Shown here piece by piece: positions 1 to 8,848 of a stretch of 64,000 nt of DNA. Each line of letters begins with the position of its first letter. Position 1 is the first letter of the stretch. The notes below the pieces were generated by a model. It was not told where the DNA came from, did no database searches, and was given only the letters and a program-made list of their open reading frames with translations. The position numbers and the translations under genes were made by a program. The DNA comes from Steroidobacter gossypii (GTDB lineage Bacteria; Pseudomonadota; Gammaproteobacteria; Steroidobacterales; Steroidobacteraceae). The stretch is from the NCBI RefSeq assembly GCF_016801985.1, contig NZ_JAEVLS010000002.1, forward strand, positions 992,001 through 1,056,000, read 5' to 3'.

Positions 1-1430
1 CCGACTTGCATCACCTTGCCGGTGAGCTGCGGTGATTTCATCGAGGCGAAGACCACTGCGCCATCGCGATGACAGATCGAGACCTCGCCGAACCACGGGT
101 CTCGATAGACGCCCAACCAGGATTCGATGGTCGCCAACGCGACGGGCATTCGAGACGAAGTGTCTGGCACGCGGTTCACTGATGAGTCGGCGCGTCCGCT
201 AGCCAACTCGTCGGCATAAGACGCGACGCTGCGAAGTCTGCGAGGCGCGGTGATCAGCTTGGCCAGCGCGCTGTTGAGCACGATCCGTGCCTGTGAGCCT
301 TCGCCGTTGATCATGAAGACGAAGCCCGCGCGTTTGTCGGGGAACAGGTTCAGTGCCGAATACATGCCGGCGAGCGTGCCAGTGTGAGCGACGCGCCAGA
401 CGCCGTCGACATCTGATAGGCGCCAGCCATAACCATAGGCGTTGATATGACTGCCGTCCCATGATCGTTGGCGCTGACCTAGAGGCATGGGCGTGTGTGC
501 GCTCCAGAGCGCATCGCGCTGCGCGGACGAGAGCCACAGCGTGCCGTCCTTCGCTCGCATCTCGGGGCTCAGCCACACGCGCATCCAGGTCAGCATGTCA
601 TTCAGGCTGCAGCGAATTCCACCTGCCGCCGCCGCCGTGTCGACGGAGATGGTGCGAGGGTCGGCACGAATGACGATATTGTCATCGCCGCGCCGCATGT
701 GCGGTTGGGCCACGTTGCCGACGACGTCACGATCCCACTCGCCCACCTGGCAGCGATTCAGGCCGAGAGGCTCGAACAGTTCGCGACGCATGAGCTCTTC
801 ATAGGTCGCGCCTCCGGCAGCCGCGGCCACTTCGCCGGCAACGACATACAGGAGATTGTCGTAGGCGTATTGCGAACGAAAGCTCTGCTGCGGCTTCAGG
901 AACGCGAGACCCGAAAGGATATCCGGCCGGGTGAATCGATTGGGCGTGGGCCAGAGCATCAGATCGCCGGCGCCTTCACGCAGCCCCGAGTTGTGGATCA
1001 ACAAGTCACGCACTTGTATCTGCTGAGTGACCCAGGGGTCGTACATCTTGAATAGCGGCAAATGCCGGATGACAGGATCGTCCCAGCGCAGCTTGCCGGC
1101 ATCCACCAGCCGAGCGAGCAGGGCGGTGGTCATGGCCTTGCTATTGGAGGCGATCTTGAACAACGTGTCGTTATCGACGGCCTGTTTCGAATCGGCGATG
1201 AGTTCGCCAGCCGTGCGAGTGTGAACGATCTGCCCGTCGACGATTACGCCGAGCGCCATGCCCGGCAGGCGATAGCGAGCGACCACGTCGTCAAAGATGC
1301 GGTCGACCGACGCGACCAGTTCTGGTGTCGCAGCGGAGGCGCGCCTCTCCGGGAGGGAGCATGAGCTCAGCGCTACGAGCCCGCTGACAACCAGCAGCGC
1401 GGCGGCCAACGAGCAAAACTTCACTTTCAT
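1..1430 (-). CDS. Serine hydrolase (beta-lactamase/class C family) lipoprotein, 3' end outside window
   Basis: This is a penicillin-binding-protein-like serine hydrolase with 476 codons inside the window and its C-terminus beyond base 1. The N-terminus is a hydrophobic signal with a lipobox (L21-S-S-C24), so it is probably a membrane-anchored lipoprotein. The catalytic motifs of the family are visible: S95-N-S-K98 (SxxK), Y190-D-N192 (YxN) and H349-T-G351 (HTG/KTG-like). The family includes D-amino-acid peptidases, esterases and carboxypeptidases, so the substrate cannot be read from sequence. It follows a TonB receptor and a transglutaminase-fold gene on the same strand, which suggests periplasmic hydrolysis of an imported peptide. 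The ATG at 1430 is the only start that includes the whole signal peptide. Confidence 0.85.
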   Translation of the reverse strand, partial: MKVKFCSLAAALLVVSGLVALSSCSLPERRASAATPELVASVDRIFDDVVARYRLPGMALGVIVDGQIVHTRTAGELIADSKQAVDNDTLFKIASNSKAMTTALLARLVDAGKLRWDDPVIRHLPLFKMYDPWVTQQIQVRDLLIHNSGLREGAGDLMLWPTPNRFTRPDILSGLAFLKPQQSFRSQYAYDNLLYVVAGEVAAAAGGATYEELMRRELFEPLGLNRCQVGEWDRDVVGNVAQPHMRRGDDNIVIRADPRTISVDTAAAAGGIRCSLNDMLTWMRVWLSPEMRAKDGTLWLSSAQRDALWSAHTPMPLGQRQRSWDGSHINAYGYGWRLSDVDGVWRVAHTGTLAGMYSALNLFPDKRAGFVFMINGEGSQARIVLNSALAKLITAPRRLRSVASYADELASGRADSSVNRVPDTSSRMPVALATIESWLGVYRDPWFGEVSICHRDGAVVFASMKSPQLTGKVMQV

Positions 1431-1458
1431 GCGTTACGTCATGGGCAGGATGGCAATG

Positions 1459-1488
1459 ACAGGCGGCCCGCATGAGCGGGCCGCCTGT
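1459..1488 (-). terminator. Strong hairpin between TonB receptor and serine hydrolase genes
   Basis: A perfect 13-bp inverted repeat (ACAGGCGGCCCGC and its complement) encloses a 4-base loop, 22 bases after the receptor stop codon. No T-run follows on either strand. It may act as an attenuating or RNA-stabilising hairpin within the minus-strand operon rather than as a full intrinsic terminator. Confidence 0.45.
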
Positions 1489-1510
1489 ATCGAGCTCGAG
1501 CCCTCGATCC

Positions 1511-4500
1511 TTAGAAATCGAGCTTCACCGTTAGCATGCCATAGCGCGGGGCCTGATAACCGGTGCCGAAACCGTAAAACTGATTGCGCTGCGCGCCGGT
1601 GGATCCCAGGCTCTCGTTGACTTCCACCACACGCTGCTGGTCCAGCAGGTTGTAACCTGCCAGCGTGACCTTCAGGTCGGCCGCGGCGAAGGAGTGTCGG
1701 TAAGTCACATTGGCGCCGAGGTCGAAGATCCAGGGCGTCCTGCCGCCCGAGCCGCGCGGACGCAGTTCGTATTCGCCAGTGCTGTCGTTGAACACGAAAA
1801 AGCTGAAGAAGCAAACGTCGTCGAAGGGATTGCACCGGCCGGTCGCATTGATCGGCCGGCCGGATTGTGCGGTAAGGGTGCCGCCAATCTCCCAGTGCTC
1901 GCCCAGCGCCAACCCGCCGCGCATCTTGATCTGATGACGATGATCGTTGGGCAGATAGCCGTACGAGCCGTAGTTCACCCAGGGATTGTCGAAGGCCTCG
2001 GTGCGCCCGGTATCGCCGAAATCGGTGTCCGAGTTGATGGGGCCTTCGGCGTTGCCCTTGGCATAGGACAGGGTGTAAGTGGCATTGAACGACCAGCGAT
2101 CGTCCCAGGCGCGATCGATCATGAACTCCAGCGCTTTGTAATTGCGCCGGGGTTTGGGATAGCCGACTTCGCCGACGTAATTGCCGTCGTCGTCGTACAG
2201 GGCCCAGCCGGCTCGGGCGGTGTCGATGGTCACCCAGCCGTCGCTCTCGCCGTCGCAGTCGGTGTCGGAATAGATGGTCACCGGCCGGCCCGGATTGGCC
2301 ATCACGTAGCCGGCGCCGACCGGCGCGCCATCGCAGATGATCCCGGTGGACGTGATCTCCATGTCGTCGATGGCGTTGGTGAGCTTGCGATAGATGCCGC
2401 GCACGCCCCAGGACCACTTATCGTCGATCATGGATTGCAAGCCCAGGATCAACTCGTCCTGGTAGACCGGATCCATGTCGGCGTCGACTTCGCCGCGCAG
2501 ATCGCCAACCGTGCCGTCGCCCTGCGAGTCGTCCACCGCGAACTGCTCGCCCAGGATCGGCCGCTGCTTGATCACGCCGTTGTACTCGAAGTCTTCCAGG
2601 CCGCCGAACCAGTAGTAAGTGCGGCGATCGAGAAAGCCGCCCGCCTGTTTGATGTTGATGACGTTCGCCACCGGCAGGAAGTAACGCCCGGCGTTGCCGA
2701 ACAGCTTGGTGCGATTGTCGCCTTTCACGTCCCAGGAGAAGCCGAAACGCGGCGCGACCATGTCATCCATCTTGATATAGGAGTCGCCGTCGGAGTTCTT
2801 GTTGTCGAACGCTTCGACGCGCACGCCGGCGTTCAACAGCAGACTGGGCGTGATCTGCCAGTTGTCTTCGAGATAGTACGCCGAGTTTTCGGTCTCGAAC
2901 TCGCCGTCCACTTCGTTCTGCCGGGTCCACACGTACTCGGTGCCGGCGGGCAGGAAGACTCCTTCGATCGTCTCCGGCTCGTCGGTGACGTAGATCTCGT
3001 ATAGCAGGCGGTCGGGCCCCGGGTAGTACTGCACGTACTTGGAGGTGTTGATCTCGCGATCCAGGCCGAAACGCAGTTGATGGTCGCCGAGCACCCACTC
3101 GAAGTCGAGCCGCGCGGCTTCGCGCGTATCGTCGCGAGAAGTGATGTTCGACGATTCGGTGCAACCCAGATCGTCGGCGGGACTGACACGCCGGTCGCGG
3201 ATGCGCGAGCATTCCAGATCGTTCTGGCTGAAACGCGAGTACTCTCTGTTGTTTTCTCCGTACAGCGCTTTGGCAGAGAAGTTGTCGGTGAGATAGGCGG
3301 TGTAGGTGCTCGACCAGTTCAAGCCGCCGTTGTTGGTATAGCGCGTTTGCTGATAGGGCCCTCGGGCGCCGGCGGCGAAGTCGAAGGCGTAGGCATCGCG
3401 CACCTGTTCGTTCTCGTCCGAGAACGCCAGCAGTTCAAGCAGGTGTCGATCGTTGATCTGCCAGTCGATCTTGGCGCCCCAGAAACCGTCGTCCTCCTTG
3501 GCTTCGTACAAGCTGTCGCCCCGGTCCGTGGTGTTGTTGGGCTGATAATCGCGCGCCTCATACAATGCGAAGAAGAACAGTTTGTCCTTGACGATGGGAC
3601 CGGAGGCGTAGAAGGTCGCACTGGTGCGGTCGTAATCGTCATAGGAGCCGATGATGCGAGGCGAGCCGTCCGGATTGAAGCGGTTCTTTCGCTCGCTCTG
3701 CAACCAGCTTGGCTCCCAGGCTACCTCGGTGCCGTACTCGAACTCGTTGGTGCCCGAGCGGGTCACGGCGTTGATCACGCCGCCGGTGGTGCGGCCGAAC
3801 TCGACCGAGTAGCCGCCAGTCTTGACCTGAAACTCCTTGTAGAACGCATAGGGCACGGCCGATGCGCCCACGCGGTTGTAGAAGTCGGTGACGTTGAGAC
3901 CGTTGATGTAGATGGTGTTCTCGGCGATGGACGAGCCGCCGAACGACACGCCGCAGTTGTCACCCTGGCACAAGCCATCGTCGCCTTTGGCGAGGCCTGG
4001 GGCCAGCAACGCCACGGACTGGATATCGCGCGCCACCGGCAGACGCTCCAGATCCTCACGCGTGAAGTTGGTGGCGGACTCGGTCGATCTCACGTCGACA
4101 GCGCGCACCACGCGTGTGCCGACCACGAATATTTCTTCCAGGTTGGAGAGATTCACTGTCACGTCGGCGGTGGTCGCCGCGCCCAGGCCCACAGTCACCT
4201 CGGTGAGCTTGCCGAGCGGGGCGCCATTGCGAGAGCCTTCGACGATATAAGTGCCGACGGGCAGAAACGGAAAGCGATAGGAGCCGTCGGCTTCGGCCTT
4301 CACCGTGCGCGTGAATCCTGTCTCGGGATTGCGCGCCGTGATCTCGATGCCCTCGAGTGAGCCCTGGTCGCCAGCGATGATCTTGCCGACCAGCGAGCCG
4401 TCGCTGCCAGCGGCATGCGACACGTGCAGTGGCAGCGTTGCCAGGATTGCAGCGCCCGCACCCAGTCTCAGCGCCGTCTTCAGCGCAGCTCCGAGCGATT

Positions 4501-4513
4501 TATTTTTTTTCAT
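1511..4513 (-). CDS. TonB-dependent receptor with N-terminal carboxypeptidase-regulatory domain (Oar-like)
   Basis: This is a 1000-residue outer-membrane receptor. It has a signal peptide (about residues 1-35), a carboxypeptidase-regulatory-like beta-sandwich (about 38-120), a plug domain (about 140-280) and a long beta-barrel ending in the usual aromatic C-terminus (VKLDF). The start at 4513 is chosen because GGGAGGGT sits just upstream and the signal peptide begins there; the reading frame extends 53 codons further without plausible sequence. Receptors of this architecture import large or peptide-like ligands using TonB energy. The plug holds a Cys-Gln-Gly-Asp-Asn-Cys pair that could form a disulfide. 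The transglutaminase-fold gene upstream and the serine hydrolase downstream are probably co-transcribed, pointing to a peptide ligand (inference). Confidence 0.88.
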   Translation of the reverse strand: MKKNKSLGAALKTALRLGAGAAILATLPLHVSHAAGSDGSLVGKIIAGDQGSLEGIEITARNPETGFTRTVKAEADGSYRFPFLPVGTYIVEGSRNGAPLGKLTEVTVGLGAATTADVTVNLSNLEEIFVVGTRVVRAVDVRSTESATNFTREDLERLPVARDIQSVALLAPGLAKGDDGLCQGDNCGVSFGGSSIAENTIYINGLNVTDFYNRVGASAVPYAFYKEFQVKTGGYSVEFGRTTGGVINAVTRSGTNEFEYGTEVAWEPSWLQSERKNRFNPDGSPRIIGSYDDYDRTSATFYASGPIVKDKLFFFALYEARDYQPNNTTDRGDSLYEAKEDDGFWGAKIDWQINDRHLLELLAFSDENEQVRDAYAFDFAAGARGPYQQTRYTNNGGLNWSSTYTAYLTDNFSAKALYGENNREYSRFSQNDLECSRIRDRRVSPADDLGCTESSNITSRDDTREAARLDFEWVLGDHQLRFGLDREINTSKYVQYYPGPDRLLYEIYVTDEPETIEGVFLPAGTEYVWTRQNEVDGEFETENSAYYLEDNWQITPSLLLNAGVRVEAFDNKNSDGDSYIKMDDMVAPRFGFSWDVKGDNRTKLFGNAGRYFLPVANVINIKQAGGFLDRRTYYWFGGLEDFEYNGVIKQRPILGEQFAVDDSQGDGTVGDLRGEVDADMDPVYQDELILGLQSMIDDKWSWGVRGIYRKLTNAIDDMEITSTGIICDGAPVGAGYVMANPGRPVTIYSDTDCDGESDGWVTIDTARAGWALYDDDGNYVGEVGYPKPRRNYKALEFMIDRAWDDRWSFNATYTLSYAKGNAEGPINSDTDFGDTGRTEAFDNPWVNYGSYGYLPNDHRHQIKMRGGLALGEHWEIGGTLTAQSGRPINATGRCNPFDDVCFFSFFVFNDSTGEYELRPRGSGGRTPWIFDLGANVTYRHSFAAADLKVTLAGYNLLDQQRVVEVNESLGSTGAQRNQFYGFGTGYQAPRYGMLTVKLDF

Positions 4514-4559
4514 ACACCCTCCCGGCCAGTGTTGTGGTGTTAGCCCATTCTTCGGCGGC

Positions 4560-6101
4560 TCACGGCAGCGCCGTGGCTGTCGGTGCATCCCTCGGCAACG
4601 GCAGCAGCGTCGCCTTGAAGTCGTAATCCCAGCGGTCGAAATACAGATTGCCGCCGCGCCATTCCACCTCACCTCGTTGCAGGTCGACGGTCTCGGAGCG
4701 GAAATGCTGTTTGGCCGGCACGAACGGCTGGCTGTAGTCGTCGTTGAAGACCACGCGATAGGCGTCGAACGAGCCGAGATAAAAGTTCTGGAGCGCCGGC
4801 TCGCCGGCTTGCATCCGGCCGAAAGTCACATCCATGGGCAGCCAGCCGTACGGTGCAAGGTACAGCCAGCCCCAGTCGTGCATGTTGTTGTAGGCGCCGT
4901 CGGAGAAGATCCAGCCCGACTGCCAGCGGGCGGGGATGCCATTCAAGCGCAACAGCGTCATCAGCAGCAGCGTCTGCTGGCCGCAATCCGCATGCCCGGC
5001 GCGCAATGCATAATCGCTGATGTTGCTGATCGTCGAATATTCCAGCGCGCCGGCCCACGGAATGCGATCCACGGCATCGAACAGCTTCTGGGCGATTCGA
5101 TAGGGATTCTTCTCGTCCCCGACCACTTCGCGCGAAAACTTCCGCAGGTCCTCTGTGAATACGATGTGCGGTGGACGTTCGCCCAGGTGAAGCGCCAGGT
5201 CCGGGGATGGATTCACGGGGACGACCTTGTCCGGATCGATTTGCCTGTGCTGACCATAGATGGTCAGCTCGTAGGTCACGGAAAACTGCGTCGGCTGGGC
5301 GGCGACGGCGGCTTGTTCGAAATACACCGTCCGCTGCAGCGTCGACTCGGGCGCGATCTGATGTTTGGCGGGACGGCTGTCGATGAACTGAATGTTTTCT
5401 TGCTGGCCAGGGATGGCGCGAGGGTAGGGGATCCACGCCCGGATCGTTTCTCCCGCCGGCACGGCATCGGCCTTTACTGAGATCGATTGCGTGATGCGCA
5501 CGCGACGAGGCGCGACCGCGCCACGGCCGGTCCTCTTCGCTTCAGCCAGCACTTCTCGATGATGCGCGTGTGGCTTCTCGAGCGGACTGTCGTTGAATGG
5601 AGCGGGATTCGCTCGCCGGCCGCGAGCTTCTGCGCTCAGCCGAAACAGATTCGAAGGCGCACGCTTGAAATACAGCTTCTTGCCATCGATCACGCGCGAT
5701 TCGAGTAGTCCGGCCGCATCCCAGGTGGCGAACTCTTCGTCCGTCAGATCGGGAATCTGTTTGCGAACGCGCGCTTGTGCATCCGCCGCCGTCAGACTGA
5801 AATCGAGCAGAATGCGCCGCATGCGCTCACGCTCGAATTCGTAAGCCTGTCTGTGCTCGAGAGAAAGAGAAGAGGAGCGAAGCGCGTCGTCGATGGCGCG
5901 CTCGGCATCATTGAACGCGCCGGCGTCCACGAGCTGTACTATGGCGCTGACGGGAGTGCTGCCGTAGGCAGGGCTCGCGATGGCCCCGGCCAACAGCAAG
6001 CACGCGGTCAGTGAAGCCGCACGATTCGATCGGCGACGCGTTTGGCTCGCCTGATGGATGGTGGCTTCCCGGTGGCACGGCAGAGGCGGTCGAGCAGTCA
6101 C
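4560..6101 (-). CDS. Periplasmic transglutaminase-fold protein
   Basis: This 513-residue protein has a transglutaminase-like cysteine protease fold in its second half. The triad is visible as C373 (in ADCGQQT), H408 (in MHDWGW) and D424 (in PMDVTFG). A hydrophobic segment ending in a signal-peptidase-like site lies near residues 30-47, so it is probably exported. Bacterial members often act as peptidases or amidases rather than cross-linking enzymes. The first half (about 60-190) is helical and unassigned. The start is a GTG at 6101, the only start codon that keeps the signal peptide, and it overlaps the stop of a short coding-like reading frame upstream (GTGA). It lies directly upstream of the TonB receptor and diverges from the DUF819 and dipeptide epimerase genes. 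Confidence 0.75.
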   Translation of the reverse strand: MTARPPLPCHREATIHQASQTRRRSNRAASLTACLLLAGAIASPAYGSTPVSAIVQLVDAGAFNDAERAIDDALRSSSLSLEHRQAYEFERERMRRILLDFSLTAADAQARVRKQIPDLTDEEFATWDAAGLLESRVIDGKKLYFKRAPSNLFRLSAEARGRRANPAPFNDSPLEKPHAHHREVLAEAKRTGRGAVAPRRVRITQSISVKADAVPAGETIRAWIPYPRAIPGQQENIQFIDSRPAKHQIAPESTLQRTVYFEQAAVAAQPTQFSVTYELTIYGQHRQIDPDKVVPVNPSPDLALHLGERPPHIVFTEDLRKFSREVVGDEKNPYRIAQKLFDAVDRIPWAGALEYSTISNISDYALRAGHADCGQQTLLLMTLLRLNGIPARWQSGWIFSDGAYNNMHDWGWLYLAPYGWLPMDVTFGRMQAGEPALQNFYLGSFDAYRVVFNDDYSQPFVPAKQHFRSETVDLQRGEVEWRGGNLYFDRWDYDFKATLLPLPRDAPTATALP

Positions 6102-6277
6102 TTGAGTGCGTCCACGTCGGCGAAGGTTGGCTCGGGCGCGGTGTAGTCATGGTGTAACACGACGCCGAAGTCGCGGTCAATAATTTATTCTTGCTTCGAA
6201 ACTAAGAAGAAGCGAATATTCTGAGCCATGCGAAGCTCGCGCGCCGACACCGACTCCAACCCATACGAAGTGCCGCG
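6102..6277. promoter_or_regulatory. Divergent promoter region of the putative peptide-scavenging locus
   Basis: These 176 bases separate the minus-strand receptor unit from the plus-strand DUF819-epimerase unit and must hold promoters for both. The middle (about 6178-6222) is unusually AT-rich for this genome. No clean -35/-10 pair with 17-base spacing could be assigned. A 17-codon plus-strand frame starts at 6228 and ends in an ATGA overlap with the DUF819 start, which could be a leader peptide. The MurR/RpiR regulator encoded at the end of the plus unit is the obvious candidate to bind here. Confidence 0.5.
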
Positions 6278-7444
6278 ATGATCGAGACGGTCTGGCCGTA
6301 TCTCGCGCTCATGCCGCTGGCCGCCGGAGTGTTCCCGTCGTTGGAAAAGCGCTTTCAATGGCGCGTATTCCACGTGCTGCCGCCGATTGTCTGGACTTAT
6401 CTGTTCGTGACGGCGCTGGCGGTGGCGGGCGTTTGGACGGCGACGCCGGAGATTCAGGGAGCGCAGCGAGCGCTCACCGGCCAGTTGTTGCCGGCATTGT
6501 TGTTTCTGTTGATGGTCACCTGCGACTTGCGAGCCATCCTCGCGGTCGGACCGCGTGTGCTGGCTGTATTCGTCTGCGCGATGTTCAGCATTCTCGTGGC
6601 CATCGTGCTGACCTATCTGCTGTTCCGATCGCTGCTGCCGGCGGAAGGGTGGAAGATGCTGGCTGCGTTGAGCGCCACCTGGACCGGCGGCTCGGCCAAT
6701 CTGGTGGCGGTCAAACAGGTCATCGGCTTGTCGGAGAGCGCATTGCCCGCCGTGCTGCTGGCCGACGCACTCTGCTATTCGGTGTGGGTGCTCGTGTTGT
6801 TCTCCACTGGCGCGTTGGCGCCGGTCTTCAATCGTTGGACGCGAGCCGATCAGAACGGTCGCGAGTATCCGCAGCTGGCGCCGGTGGCCTCGGCGGGTCC
6901 GGCGGATGCAGGAAACGTTCTGTTGTGGCTGGGCCTGGCGATGCTGGTCGGCCTGGGGGCCGGTCGAATTGCCGCCATGATGCCCACTTCGACGATGCTC
7001 ACTCAGACGTCCTGGACCGTGTTGTTCTCGACCGTCGCCGGGCTGGTCGTCGCGCGCACGCCGCTCGCTCGCATTCCAGGTCCGGCGTCCACAGGTGCAG
7101 CGCTGTTGGCGCTGCTGGTGGCCGTGCTCGCATCGCAATCCAATTTCCGAGGGCTCGCCTCGGCGCCGCTCTTTATTCTGTGCGCTTTCGTCACGATGCT
7201 GTTGCATATCGGGCTCCTCGCGATGCTGGCGCGGATGTTTCGGTTCGACATGTTCCTGTGTGGCATCTCCTCGCTCGCGCAGATCGGTGGCGTGGCCTCG
7301 GCGCCTGTGCTCGCAGCAACGTATTCGCCGGTACTCGTGCCCATCGCGATTCTGCTCGCCATGCTGGGACTGATTCTCGGCACCGGGATGGGCTTGTTCA
7401 TGGCGAGCGTGCTGTCCGCGCTGGCGCCGGCGGGAGCCGCATGA
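6278..7444 (+). CDS. DUF819 family integral membrane protein, candidate transporter
   Basis: This 388-residue protein consists almost wholly of hydrophobic helices (about ten to twelve) and matches the DUF819 family, including the segment WTGGSANLVAVKQ between two membrane spans. The family is a predicted transporter of the sodium/carboxylate or arsenite-permease type without a settled substrate. It is the first gene of the plus-strand unit and its stop overlaps the next start by ATGA, so the two are translationally coupled. Its partners, an NlpC/P60 hydrolase and a dipeptide epimerase, make a murein dipeptide or tripeptide the most likely cargo. That substrate is inference from context. Confidence 0.8.
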   Translation: MIETVWPYLALMPLAAGVFPSLEKRFQWRVFHVLPPIVWTYLFVTALAVAGVWTATPEIQGAQRALTGQLLPALLFLLMVTCDLRAILAVGPRVLAVFVCAMFSILVAIVLTYLLFRSLLPAEGWKMLAALSATWTGGSANLVAVKQVIGLSESALPAVLLADALCYSVWVLVLFSTGALAPVFNRWTRADQNGREYPQLAPVASAGPADAGNVLLWLGLAMLVGLGAGRIAAMMPTSTMLTQTSWTVLFSTVAGLVVARTPLARIPGPASTGAALLALLVAVLASQSNFRGLASAPLFILCAFVTMLLHIGLLAMLARMFRFDMFLCGISSLAQIGGVASAPVLAATYSPVLVPIAILLAMLGLILGTGMGLFMASVLSALAPAGAA

Positions 7445-8841
7445 TGTTCAAACATTCGCTATTGTTGTCGCTCGTCATTCTGATCGCGGGCTGCGCAGGC
7501 GTGCGCGGCGAGCAGTCTGGCAGTGTTGGATCAACCACTGGCGTCATCGGCGTGGACCCTGCGCATCTCACCGCTGAGTATTGGACCCGACGCGCACCAG
7601 CTGCGAACGCGGTCGTGCTCGATTCAGCCGCCATTGCTGAACAGAACCAGCGACTGAAACAAACCGACAAATCGGTACGCGATATCGAAGCTCTGCCGAC
7701 CTCGCTGACCGCAACCGATGTGCGTCAGTGGATCGAGGCGATGTCGGCTCGGCCGCAACGGACGCTGTACGATGAGCAAGGACGCGAGGTGACCGCGGCG
7801 CGCGTGGATGACTGGCTGGCGGCGTTGGGGCTCGACGCCATCCCTGCAACTCAACCGACTCGATACGGAATGGTCGTGCGACGCGCGGACTTGCGCACGT
7901 TCCCAACGCGGGCACGCGTGTTCTCGGCTACCGACGATACGGATATCGATCGATTCCAGGAGAATGCGTTGTTTCCGGGAACGCCGGTCGTGATCGCGCA
8001 TGCCAGCCGCGGTGGGAAATGGCTGTTTGTCGTGAGCGCGCTCTACAGTGCATGGATAGAGAAGGACGCGGTTGCAGAAGGGAATCGTGAGGCGGTCTTT
8101 GCTTATCCGCGCAAGGCGCCGTATCTGGTCGTCACTGGCGCGAAGGTGCACACCGTCTTCACGCCCGAGCGGCCAGAGGTTTCCAGCGTGCAGCTCGAAA
8201 TGGGCGCGCGTGTGCCGTTGCTGGCGGATTGGCCGATCGAGACGCCCGTCAACGGTCAGCATCCTTACACGGCGCATGTCATCGAGCTGCCGTATCGTGC
8301 GGCCGATGGCTCTCTGCAATTCTCGCCGGCGCTCCTGCCCAAGACCCAGGATGTGCAGGACCGGTATCTGCCGCTGACTCGCGCAAACATTCTGCGACAG
8401 AGCTTCAAGTTCCTGGGCGAGCGCTACGGCTGGGGTCATTCATACAATGCGCGCGATTGCAGCGGCTTCGTGTCCGAGGTGTATCGCAGCTTCGGTGTGC
8501 AGTTGCCCCGCAACACTCGCGATCAGGGCGTGAGCCCGGCGTTCAATCGTATCGAGCTCACGGCGGCCGACGATCATGACCAGCGCGAGGCGCTGCTGCG
8601 GCAGGCGCAGGTTGGGGATCTCATTTACATCCCCGGCCACGTGATGATGGTCATCGGTCAGGACCAGGGCGGTCCTTACGTGATTCACGACACCACCGGC
8701 ATTAGCTTTCGTCGCGGCGAGGGTGACATCGAGCGGGCCCGATTGAACGGCGTCTCGGTCACACCCTTGCTGCCACTGTTGCTGAGCGAGGGGCAGCCCA
8801 TGATCGACCGCATCTACAGCATTCAGCGGATTCGCTACTGA
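7441..8841 (+). CDS. NlpC/P60 (C40) peptidase lipoprotein with SH3-like region
   Basis: This 466-residue lipoprotein has a lipobox I15-A-G-C18. A middle region (about 140-290) resembles the bacterial SH3-like domains that position cell-wall peptidases, and the C-terminal NlpC/P60 domain (about 315-440) holds C340 (RDCSGF), H400 (PGHVMM) and H416. Enzymes with this layout cut gamma-D-Glu-diamino acid bonds in murein peptides and release L-Ala-D-Glu. The next gene encodes exactly the epimerase that acts on that dipeptide. The start ATG at 7441 overlaps the DUF819 stop. The open frame extends far upstream inside DUF819, but that part is a shadow of the DUF819 gene. Confidence 0.88.
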   Translation: MMFKHSLLLSLVILIAGCAGVRGEQSGSVGSTTGVIGVDPAHLTAEYWTRRAPAANAVVLDSAAIAEQNQRLKQTDKSVRDIEALPTSLTATDVRQWIEAMSARPQRTLYDEQGREVTAARVDDWLAALGLDAIPATQPTRYGMVVRRADLRTFPTRARVFSATDDTDIDRFQENALFPGTPVVIAHASRGGKWLFVVSALYSAWIEKDAVAEGNREAVFAYPRKAPYLVVTGAKVHTVFTPERPEVSSVQLEMGARVPLLADWPIETPVNGQHPYTAHVIELPYRAADGSLQFSPALLPKTQDVQDRYLPLTRANILRQSFKFLGERYGWGHSYNARDCSGFVSEVYRSFGVQLPRNTRDQGVSPAFNRIELTAADDHDQREALLRQAQVGDLIYIPGHVMMVIGQDQGGPYVIHDTTGISFRRGEGDIERARLNGVSVTPLLPLLLSEGQPMIDRIYSIQRIRY

Positions 8842-8848
8842 GACCATC

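Noticed and set aside
4560-6101. Lasso-peptide maturation or isopeptidase function for the transglutaminase-fold protein next to a TonB receptor
   Set aside because: No precursor peptide, asparagine-synthetase-like cyclase or recognition element found; the divergent murein genes explain the context better.
6228-6281. 17-codon leader peptide frame before DUF819
   Set aside because: No ribosome site or attenuator structure; mentioned in the promoter entry only.
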